Of a DNA stretch of 5,464 bases, positions 1-5,464 are shown piece after piece. A program made the position numbers and the translations under genes. The notes below the pieces were generated by a model. That model was not told where the DNA came from. It saw only the letters and a list, made by a program, of their open reading frames with translations, and did no database searches. Location: contig JACRAO010000097.1 in the NCBI GenBank assembly GCA_016213345.1, positions 1 through 5,464 of the forward strand, written 5' to 3'. Source of the stretch: Bdellovibrio sp. (GTDB lineage: Bacteria; Bdellovibrionota; UBA1018). The first letter of the stretch is position 1. Each line of letters opens with the position of its first letter.

Positions 1-799
1 CATTATGAAACCCAACAAAAGATTGTAAAATCTGAAAACCTTTCCCTGCAGGATCGGACCATGGATTTAAGAAAGTCTGAAGCCTAAGCTTGCGATATGG
101 AGTTCCAAAAGCCAGATAAGTTCCTATACCCGTTAAAATAAGAATTACAACAAAAAGATATTTTTTTGGCACACCCGCAATGTACATAAGAAAAAATATT
201 ACTGTAGAAATTAACGCAACAGTCCCAAAATCAGGCTGCGCTAATAAAAGCATAATGACCGGTAGCGACAACAAAAAAGGAGACAAAACACCAGCAGCAA
301 TACGATCCAATCTTTCATGTTTTTTAGCGAGCTGTGCAGAAACAAATAAAATAAGAGCAAATTTGGCAAATTCTCCAGGCTGAAAATTTATAAATCCCAG
401 CCGTATCCATCTCTGTGCCCCACCTATTTTTGTCCCAATTCCAGGAATCATCACAAGAACCAAAAGCATGGTAGCTATTGCTAAAATAATGTAATGCCAA
501 TCAAACCATTTGCGATAATCCATTTTGCAAGCAAATATAAGAATAAAAAAACCCAAGCAGGAAAATAAAACCTGTTTAGCAATAAAATAAAAACCGTTTC
601 CAGTGCGCTCCTGGGCATAAATAAAAGAAGCGCTATACACCATCAAAAGTCCGAACAGGACTAAGAAAAAAACAATAAGAAAAAAAAGACGATCTGCACC
701 ATAAATAGAAAATAGCCCTAAAAAGGACCGATGACGTACGTTATCCTTATCGTTAAAACTGATTGACCAACTTTTTGAAATAATCCCCGCGCTCTTCAT
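1..799 (-). CDS. ftsW: Septal peptidoglycan glycosyltransferase FtsW (SEDS family), C-terminus cut by window edge
   Basis: FtsW is a multi-pass inner-membrane SEDS protein that polymerises lipid II into glycan strands at the septum, working with the transpeptidase FtsI. The open frame gives 266 residues and no stop before the edge; relatives have roughly 370-415. Visible features are the pre-TM1 motif GADRL (34-38), a first membrane helix ending in GLLMVYSAS (50-58), GGAQRWIRLG (126-135), FQPGEFAK (139-146), the family motif AQPDFGT (187-193), and YRKLRLQTFLNPWSDPAGKGFQ (235-256) in the large extracytoplasmic loop. The catalytic Asp region and last helices lie beyond the edge. Identity rests on this motif series; RodA or SpoVE are related, but the NPWSDP/GKGFQ pattern and the murD neighbour favour FtsW. 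The start is the only canonical in-frame codon upstream of TM1: ATG at 799-797, inside murD, giving a 47-base overlap and a cytoplasmic tail of about 36 residues. It lacks a clear Shine-Dalgarno sequence, so the N-terminus is less certain than the identity. Confidence 0.93.
   Translation of the reverse strand, partial: MKSAGIISKSWSISFNDKDNVRHRSFLGLFSIYGADRLFFLIVFFLVLFGLLMVYSASFIYAQERTGNGFYFIAKQVLFSCLGFFILIFACKMDYRKWFDWHYIILAIATMLLVLVMIPGIGTKIGGAQRWIRLGFINFQPGEFAKFALILFVSAQLAKKHERLDRIAAGVLSPFLLSLPVIMLLLAQPDFGTVALISTVIFFLMYIAGVPKKYLFVVILILTGIGTYLAFGTPYRKLRLQTFLNPWSDPAGKGFQILQSFVGFHN
743..748 (-). promoter_or_regulatory. Shine-Dalgarno-like AAGGAT just after murD, with no canonical start after it
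   Basis: On the minus strand AAGGAT lies four bases past the murD stop codon, where a ribosome binding site for ftsW would be expected. The ftsW-frame codons at normal spacing after it are GTA, CGT, CAT and CGG, none of them a standard start. It may be chance, may serve an atypical start, or may reflect a base error nearby. The nearest ATG downstream (702-700) is in another frame. Confidence 0.25.
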
Positions 800-2138
800 A
801 GTTTCTAAACATGTCGTAACTGGCACACCCCGGTGATAAAAGTATGATATCTCCGTTTCTAGATTTTTGATAGGCCAGAAGCACGCCTTCTTCGAAAGTA
901 CCTACCAAATAGGTTTCAACACTATCCCCAAGAGCCCGGTTGATTTTTTCTTTAGCCTCACCCAATAAAATAAGAATCTTGCATTTTTCCCTGACTAAAT
1001 CAGATAGAGGAGTAAAATCCATCCCCTTGTCTTTACCCCCTGCAACAAGAATAATCTGATTCTTAACCTTAAAAGAAGCCAAACTTCTCTGTACACTCAT
1101 CACATTCGTGCCCTTAGAGTCATTAAAGAAATAAACACCATCCTTTTTTCTCACAAACTCCAAACGATGTGGCACTCCAGGAAAACTCTGAATCACAGTC
1201 TGTATGGCAGCAGGCTTTACCCCAATAATGCGCACAGCGCAAATGGCTGCCATAAGATTTTCACGGTTGTGATCACCAAAAATTCGCAGTTCTTTTACAT
1301 TATAGACTTCTTCTTTTCCCGTTATTTTAGCAACCACTTGCTTTTCTTTAGAAAGACAATAGGCTCCTAAAAATCCTTCAGCAAACGGTCCGCCAATTTG
1401 CATGGGATTTTGTTTTGTAAACCAAATAAGTTTTCCAGGATTCTCAGAACAAAAAGATGCTACATTCGAATTATCATAATTTAAAACAACATATGTGTTC
1501 TTATCACAAAGCCTAAGCAATCTTTTCTTTGATTCCAAATAAGCTTGAAAATTACCATAGCGATCCAAATGATCTTCTTCGATATTGGTAAATACAGCAA
1601 CGGCTGGCACTATTTTTTGAGTTAAATCTAACTGAAAACTCGAAAGCTCGACTACCACATAATCTGCTTTTTGACCTGAAATAGCATAATTTAAAAGAGG
1701 ATTGCCAATATTGCCACCTACAAAAACTGTTTTACCATCTGCTTTTAACATTTCACCAATGAGAGTTGTTGTAGTGGTTTTTCCATTTGTTCCAGTAACC
1801 ACAATCAAAGGCTCTTTGATTGCACTTGCGGCAAGTTCTATTTCACTGATCAGTTGCACGCCGAGTGCTCTAGCTTCTTCAAGAGGTTTGATATTTAGTG
1901 GAATACCAGGGCTCACAACAATAAGCTCTGAAGATTGAAATGTCTTACCATTGTGCCTGCCAAGTTCGTATTCGATCTTACAATCAGAACAAGCATGAAT
2001 AGATGCCGAAAGTTCACTTTTTTGTTTTAAGTCAGTCACAATGACCTTTGCACCTTGTTTGGCCATATAACGGGCAACCGCCACGCCCGTGAGACCAAAA
2101 CCAACAACCAAAACCCTTTTGCCTTTATACTTACTCAT
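753..2138 (-). CDS. murD: UDP-N-acetylmuramoyl-L-alanine--D-glutamate ligase MurD
   Basis: MurD is the cytoplasmic ATP-dependent ligase that adds D-glutamate to UDP-MurNAc-L-Ala. The 461 residues match the usual length (about 440-460). The N-terminal Rossmann domain has VLVVGFGLTG (9-18), which binds the UDP moiety. The central Mur ligase domain has the P-loop TGTNGKTT (115-122), VVELSSFQL (162-170) and EDHLDRYGNF (188-197). By alignment with the E. coli carbamylated lysine, the lysine at 204 is the likely equivalent. The C-terminal domain has HRLEFV (324-329), NDSKGTN (339-345), AGGKDKG (366-372) and the closing SPGCASYDMFRNYEERG (435-451), characteristic of MurD rather than MurC, MurE or MurF. 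The gene starts 19 bases after mraY with a good ribosome binding site and its 3' end overlaps the proposed ftsW start, so it is almost certainly in the same operon. No key motif is missing. Confidence 0.98.
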   Translation of the reverse strand: MSKYKGKRVLVVGFGLTGVAVARYMAKQGAKVIVTDLKQKSELSASIHACSDCKIEYELGRHNGKTFQSSELIVVSPGIPLNIKPLEEARALGVQLISEIELAASAIKEPLIVVTGTNGKTTTTTLIGEMLKADGKTVFVGGNIGNPLLNYAISGQKADYVVVELSSFQLDLTQKIVPAVAVFTNIEEDHLDRYGNFQAYLESKKRLLRLCDKNTYVVLNYDNSNVASFCSENPGKLIWFTKQNPMQIGGPFAEGFLGAYCLSKEKQVVAKITGKEEVYNVKELRIFGDHNRENLMAAICAVRIIGVKPAAIQTVIQSFPGVPHRLEFVRKKDGVYFFNDSKGTNVMSVQRSLASFKVKNQIILVAGGKDKGMDFTPLSDLVREKCKILILLGEAKEKINRALGDSVETYLVGTFEEGVLLAYQKSRNGDIILLSPGCASYDMFRNYEERGDYFKKLVNQF

Positions 2139-2145
2139 AATTATT

Positions 2146-2152
2146 TCCCTTT
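2146..2152 (-). promoter_or_regulatory. Ribosome binding site of murD
   Basis: The minus strand reads AAAGGGA in the 19-base gap between mraY and murD, seven bases before the murD ATG. It is the clearest Shine-Dalgarno match in the window and supports the start at 2138. Confidence 0.75.
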
Positions 2153-2157
2153 GATCT

Positions 2158-3234
2158 TTATCTTAGCTTTAAAGTAGAAAGTGTAAACAATGCAAGCAAA
2201 ATTGAAATAATCCAAAACCGGATCACAATTTTTTGCTCTGGCCAGCCTTTTAACTCAAAATGGTGGTGAATGGGAGCCATTTTTAACACTCTTCGCCCTG
2301 TCAATTTAAAAGAAATAACCTGGGCAATCACGGACAAGGCTTCTGCCACAAAAATACCGCCACAAATAACTAATAAAATTTCATTCTTTGTGATTACTGC
2401 CACAACCCCTAAGGCAGCACCCAGAGGCAAAGAACCCACATCACCCATAAACACCTGAGCTGGATAAGTATTAAACCACAAAAACCCCAAACAAGAGGCC
2501 CACACAGAAGCTAAAAAAACCGAAAGTTCTCCCGCTCCCGACACAAATGGAATTTGCAAGTAAGTTGCAATCTTCTGATGGCCGGCACAATAAGCTAAAA
2601 GCAAAAAAGTTGCTGATGTTGTCATAACAGGACCAACAGCAAGTCCATCAAGTCCATCTGTTAAATTAACAGCATTGGAGCAGCCTACAATTACTACAAT
2701 CGAGAAAGGAACAAAAAACCAGCCTAAATCCAGTGCCATGCCTTTAAAAAATGGGAATTTTAAAACATGAGACACCTCTCCAAAATAAAAAATAGCTAAT
2801 GAAGCAACAAGAGCAATTAGGATTTGGAAAAAAAGCTTTTGTTTTACTCGCAAGCCTTTTGAGTTTTTTAAAACAACTTTTCGATAATCATCAAAATAAC
2901 CTACAAGTCCAAAAAGTAGAGTAGTAATGAGAGCAATCCAAACTTTTTTATTTGTCAGATCAGCCCATAGTAGCGTCGGTAGCAGCACAGCAAGAAGGAT
3001 AAGTCCTCCTCCCATAGTGGGAGTGCCTTGCTTTGTGTAGTGTGACCGTGGTCCGTCATCTCGAATACTTTGGCCTATTTGTTTTTTTTGTAAAAATTTT
3101 ATAAACGCAGGACCAATAAGCATACAAAGTAACACGCTTGTAATTGCAGCTCCAAACGTGCGAAAGGTTATATATTTAAAAACATTAAAAACTGCAATCT
3201 TAGTATAAAGCGGATAAAATAGATATAGTAACAT
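2158..3234 (-). CDS. mraY: Phospho-N-acetylmuramoyl-pentapeptide-transferase MraY
   Basis: MraY is the integral membrane enzyme that transfers phospho-MurNAc-pentapeptide from UDP to undecaprenyl phosphate, forming lipid I on the cytoplasmic face. The 358 residues match the family (about 360 in E. coli). Motifs in order: FNVFKYITFRT (16-26), IRDDGPRSH (57-65), GTPTMGG (70-76), the Asp pair of GYFDDYRK (112-119; D115 and D116 are catalytic or Mg-binding in relatives), CSNAVNLTDGLDGLA (185-199), FMGDVGSLPLG (262-272) with the third conserved Asp at 265, and APIHHHFE (320-327). About ten hydrophobic helices separate these. The start at 3234 gives the normal N-terminus; upstream lies only a weak AGG eight bases from the ATG. 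It follows murE after 76 bases and precedes murD by 19. Usually murF lies directly upstream; here murE does. The motifs are complete, so the enzyme should be active. Confidence 0.98.
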   Translation of the reverse strand: MLLYLFYPLYTKIAVFNVFKYITFRTFGAAITSVLLCMLIGPAFIKFLQKKQIGQSIRDDGPRSHYTKQGTPTMGGGLILLAVLLPTLLWADLTNKKVWIALITTLLFGLVGYFDDYRKVVLKNSKGLRVKQKLFFQILIALVASLAIFYFGEVSHVLKFPFFKGMALDLGWFFVPFSIVVIVGCSNAVNLTDGLDGLAVGPVMTTSATFLLLAYCAGHQKIATYLQIPFVSGAGELSVFLASVWASCLGFLWFNTYPAQVFMGDVGSLPLGAALGVVAVITKNEILLVICGGIFVAEALSVIAQVISFKLTGRRVLKMAPIHHHFELKGWPEQKIVIRFWIISILLALFTLSTLKLR

Positions 3235-3245
3235 GGATTGGACCT

Positions 3246-3274
3246 ATGCTACTTAGTTTTGCAATAAGTTTCAA
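3246..3274 (-). promoter_or_regulatory. Possible sigma-70-type promoter upstream of mraY
   Basis: On the minus strand TTGAAA (3274-3269) and TAGCAT (3251-3246) are separated by exactly 17 bases, resembling -35 and -10 boxes (5/6 and 4/6 to consensus). A transcript would start only a few bases before the mraY ATG at 3234, leaving a very short leader, which argues against it. In AT-rich sequence such matches arise by chance. The 76-base gap is the longest between genes here, so an internal promoter is plausible but unproven. Confidence 0.22.
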
Positions 3275-3303
3275 GTATTTCTTGTTAACTTAATGAAATG
3301 ATT

Positions 3304-3321
3304 AAATAATTTAAATTATTT
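3304..3321. repeat. Perfect 18-base A/T palindrome across the murE stop codon
   Basis: AAATAATTTAAATTATTT reads the same on both strands and contains the murE stop codon at 3313-3311. It has no G or C, no loop and no adjoining GC stem, so it would be a weak hairpin and is not a convincing intrinsic terminator. It may simply reflect the AT-rich gene end. Confidence 0.4.
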
Positions 3322-4900
3322 TTCTTCGAAAAACTTCTTTTACTATTTCTTTGTCACTAAAATGAATTTTGCGGGTTTGGTGTTTTTTGTCTGCTAAAAT
3401 TTGATAGTCCTCATGTCCTTTGCCTGCAATTAAAATAATATCGTATGGTTTAGACATTTTAACCGCCTGGTGAATTGCCTTTTTGCGATCCATACTGACT
3501 CTAAAGTTATGAAATCCCTTTGTTCCCTTTAAAATCTCATTTATTATTTTTTTTGGATCTTCTGTTCTTGGATTATCAGAAGTCACAATCACATAATCCG
3601 AAAACCTTACCGCATATCTCCCCATAACAGGTCGTTTCTTACGATCCCTATCACCGCCACAACCAAAAACCGTAATAAGACGTCCATTCTTTTTCATATG
3701 TGAAAGTAATAGTAAAACTTTTTTCATAGCTTCTGGCTTGTGAGCATAATCAACTAAAACAAGTCTTTTATGCAAGTTTGGAATTTTTTCAAGCCTACCA
3801 GGAATACTTTGTAAACCAGCAACTCCATTTTGAATTGCTTTTTTGTTAATGCCAAGCCCCTTTGCTATGGCAATAGCCATCAATATATTTGAGGCATTAA
3901 AATCTCCTATGATACCAGACGAAATTGATATCAAACTAGAACGCGATTTTTCTGAATTAATAACCCCTATTTTTCCTCTAATGCCAGCAAGAAGCAGCTC
4001 TTTTTCTTGCCAGGTTACAAGTCTGAAGTCTTTTCTTGAATTGCTAACAATATAAAGCCGTTTCGGTTTTTGCTTTTGCCGGTTTATATGTTTTACCAGA
4101 AGTTTTCCATAAGCGTCATCTGTATTAATACAGAAAATCGGCTTTTTTTTTGCCTGAAAAGCCCATGTGATTCCATCATGAAATAATTTTGCTTTTGCTT
4201 GAAAATAATCTTTCATGTTTTTATGATAATCCAGATGTTCAGATGACAAATTAGTAAACGCCATTGCATCAAAAGCCAAGCCTAAAACTCGATCTTGCTT
4301 AAGAGCATGCGAAGACACCTCCATAACAATGGCATCGCATCCTGAAGCTTTCATCTCATACATGGTTTTTTGTAGCTCAATGGGATCAGGAGTAGTCAAA
4401 GCAGCAGGTAAAACCTTGGTTTTATATCTTGTATTAATCGTGCCAATCACGCCCACACAGTATCCAGCAGACTTCAAGATAGACTCAAGCAAATATGTCA
4501 CAGTGGTTTTCCCACTTGTACCGGTAACTCCAATCAAGAGCATTTTATGCGAAGGGTTATTGTAAAATTTCGAAGCCAATAATGCTAAGGTTTTTCGTGA
4601 GTTTTTGACTTGAATATAAGAAAAATTATTTTTTTTAAAAATATGCTTTAACTTAGAAAACCGCAACTCGCCTATAATGCAACTTGCGCCAGCATGAATT
4701 GCTTGCAAAATATAATCGTGACCGTCTAGGTTTTCACCCCTAACGGCAACAAATATAGAACCATCTGAGACACACCGGGAATCTGAAGTTATATTGTTTA
4801 TTTTTGATTTTATATTTCCACTACAAAATATAATTTCGTCTCTTAAAACATATTTCAAAGTCTGCATATTTGTTAAGTGAGATTTTATTACTTTCTGCAT
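3311..4900 (-). CDS. murE: UDP-MurNAc-L-Ala-D-Glu:meso-2,6-diaminopimelate ligase MurE
   Basis: MurE is the cytoplasmic ATP-dependent ligase that adds the third stem amino acid to UDP-MurNAc-L-Ala-D-Glu. Domains in order: N-terminal UDP-substrate domain with ITSDSRCVSDGSIFVAV (37-53) and GHDYILQAIHAGA (60-72); central ATPase domain with P-loop GVTGTSGKTT (124-133), TTPDP (169-173), EVSSHAL (194-200), NLSSEHLDYH (217-226) and the likely carbamylated lysine at 236 in AKAKLF; C-terminal domain with PGRLE (367-371), DYAHKPEAM (384-392), GCGGDRDRKKRP (413-424), DNPRTEDP (442-449) and GKGHEDYQ (493-500). DNPR is the signature of meso-DAP enzymes, so the third residue is predicted to be meso-DAP. 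At 529 residues it is some 30 longer than usual; an internal ATG at 4867 (Met12) gives a more typical N-terminus, and neither start has a good ribosome binding site. The gene is lysine- and asparagine-rich and more AT-rich than its neighbours. It is not a MurE-MurF fusion. murF is not found directly downstream. Confidence 0.97.
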   Translation of the reverse strand: MQKVIKSHLTNMQTLKYVLRDEIIFCSGNIKSKINNITSDSRCVSDGSIFVAVRGENLDGHDYILQAIHAGASCIIGELRFSKLKHIFKKNNFSYIQVKNSRKTLALLASKFYNNPSHKMLLIGVTGTSGKTTVTYLLESILKSAGYCVGVIGTINTRYKTKVLPAALTTPDPIELQKTMYEMKASGCDAIVMEVSSHALKQDRVLGLAFDAMAFTNLSSEHLDYHKNMKDYFQAKAKLFHDGITWAFQAKKKPIFCINTDDAYGKLLVKHINRQKQKPKRLYIVSNSRKDFRLVTWQEKELLLAGIRGKIGVINSEKSRSSLISISSGIIGDFNASNILMAIAIAKGLGINKKAIQNGVAGLQSIPGRLEKIPNLHKRLVLVDYAHKPEAMKKVLLLLSHMKKNGRLITVFGCGGDRDRKKRPVMGRYAVRFSDYVIVTSDNPRTEDPKKIINEILKGTKGFHNFRVSMDRKKAIHQAVKMSKPYDIILIAGKGHEDYQILADKKHQTRKIHFSDKEIVKEVFRRKII

Positions 4901-4944
4901 ACATTACTTTTTAGATAATTTTAGGCTGTTACACTAGTCTTTTC

Positions 4945-5464
4945 TCAGGCTGCTTTTTTAAAGTGATGTGATACGAACTCTTCTGTGATTTCTTCTTCGA
5001 TTTGTCCCCATTCAGGATGGGCTTTTATAAAGATTTCAACAAGGTGTTGATCAAACTGACGTCCAGCAAATAGTTTGAGTTCTTTATAGGCCAGTTCTAC
5101 ACCAAGTGCCTTGCGGTAAGGTCGACTAGTGGTCATCGCGTCAAAAGTGTCTGCAATTAGCATGATCCTTGAAATAAGTGGGATTGTTAAGTTCTGAATG
5201 CCGTCAGGATATCCACGACCGTCAATTCTTTCGTGGTGTGACCTAATGCCTGGCAAGATAGCTTTGAAAGCCGGGATATGTGAAAGGGGAAAAAGTATTT
5301 CCTGACTTCTCACAGGGTGGGTTCTCATAATGGCTTCTTCTTGTTGATTGAGACGGCCTGGCTTTAATAAAACACTATCTGGTATGCCGAGTTTGCCAAG
5401 ATCATGAAAAATACTAGCAAGTTCGATTAGTTGCTGCAAACTCATCCGAGAACATAATGCCAAA
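4945..5464 (-). CDS. HD-GYP domain protein, probable cyclic-di-GMP phosphodiesterase, N-terminus cut by window edge
   Basis: HD-GYP proteins hydrolyse cyclic di-GMP (some also act on cGAMP) with a metal centre. The 173 visible codons hold most of the catalytic domain. Counting from the TTG codon at 5463, which is probably internal and not the real start, these are: HDLGKLGIPD (20-29) with the HD pair and Lys24, a conserved His in MRTHP (49), the double His of GIRSHHE (76-77), then ERIDGRGYPDG (78-88) containing the GYP motif, and IADTFDAMTTSRPYRKA (103-119) with the conserved Asp105. All metal-binding residues I can check are present, so activity is likely. The first conserved His and any sensor, receiver or membrane domain lie beyond the edge, so the input signal is unknown. 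A short acidic tail, EEEITEEF, follows the domain. It ends with TGA 44 bases before murE on the same strand, so cotranscription is possible, but a link to wall synthesis is not shown. ftsI more commonly occupies this place. Confidence 0.92.
   Translation of the reverse strand, partial: LALCSRMSLQQLIELASIFHDLGKLGIPDSVLLKPGRLNQQEEAIMRTHPVRSQEILFPLSHIPAFKAILPGIRSHHERIDGRGYPDGIQNLTIPLISRIMLIADTFDAMTTSRPYRKALGVELAYKELKLFAGRQFDQHLVEIFIKAHPEWGQIEEEITEEFVSHHFKKAA

Noticed and set aside
180..383. Plus-strand open frame of 67 codons
   Set aside because: It lies wholly antisense to ftsW, whose motifs are unmistakable; it has no recognisable domain.
661..702. Programmed -1 frameshift in ftsW
   Set aside because: The ftsW frame continues open upstream with the family-typical GADRL residues, so no shift is needed to explain the protein.
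1167..1938. Plus-strand open frames at 1167-1370 and 1702-1938
   Set aside because: Both are antisense shadows of murD; the second mirrors the P-loop region.
2270..2458. Plus-strand open frame of 62 codons
   Set aside because: Antisense to the conserved C-terminal part of mraY, no own signal.
3304..3321. Intrinsic terminator after murE
   Set aside because: The palindrome is made only of A and T, with no loop, so the hairpin would be too weak.
3843..4565. Plus-strand open frames at 3843-4055 and 4329-4565
   Set aside because: Both are antisense to murE and have no recognisable features.
3311..4900. MurE-MurF fusion, suggested by the long MurE (529 residues) and missing murF
   Set aside because: Only one P-loop and one set of Mur ligase motifs is present; a fusion would need about 900-1000 residues.
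4901..4944. Terminator or promoter between the HD-GYP gene and murE
   Set aside because: No GC-rich stem followed by T residues is visible, and TAAAAT/TTATCT lacks a matching -35 box; A/T-rich matches are expected by chance.

Overview
The window holds a run of peptidoglycan-synthesis and cell-division genes, all on the minus strand, from an AT-rich bacterium. Read in the direction of transcription (high to low coordinates) the order is: the C-terminal part of an HD-GYP domain protein (cut by the right edge), murE, mraY, murD and ftsW (cut by the left edge). Four of the five genes belong to the classical division and cell wall (dcw) cluster. No RNA gene, mobile element, CRISPR array or other accessory module is visible, and almost all of the sequence is coding.

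Organism: MurE carries the DNPR signature of enzymes that add meso-diaminopimelate, which fits a Gram-negative-type cell wall. MraY is 358 residues long and begins with an N-terminus of the FNVFKYITFRT type, common in proteobacterial and especially deltaproteobacteria-like lineages. HD-GYP proteins are also frequent there. My best guess is a low-GC deltaproteobacteria-like or Bdellovibrionota-like bacterium. This is inferred from remembered family patterns and is weak at phylum level.

Layout: 4945-5464 is the HD-GYP phosphodiesterase fragment, followed by a 44-base gap. 3311-4900 is murE, followed by a 76-base gap with an A/T palindrome over the murE stop codon and a possible promoter. 2158-3234 is mraY, and 19 bases later comes murD (753-2138), which has a good ribosome binding site. 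ftsW most likely starts inside the end of murD, at 799, and runs off the left edge. No gap longer than 300 bases lacks a gene.

How the genes work together: MurD adds D-Glu and MurE adds meso-DAP to the UDP-MurNAc peptide in the cytoplasm. MraY then transfers phospho-MurNAc-pentapeptide to undecaprenyl phosphate, giving lipid I at the membrane. FtsW polymerises the finished lipid II at the division septum. MurF, the ligase acting between MurE and MraY, is normally encoded between those two genes and is missing from this position. An HD-GYP gene also sits where ftsI would usually precede murE. These two departures, together with the unusual ftsW start and the lower GC of murE, are the points worth a second look. 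I did not find a convincing new biological system here.
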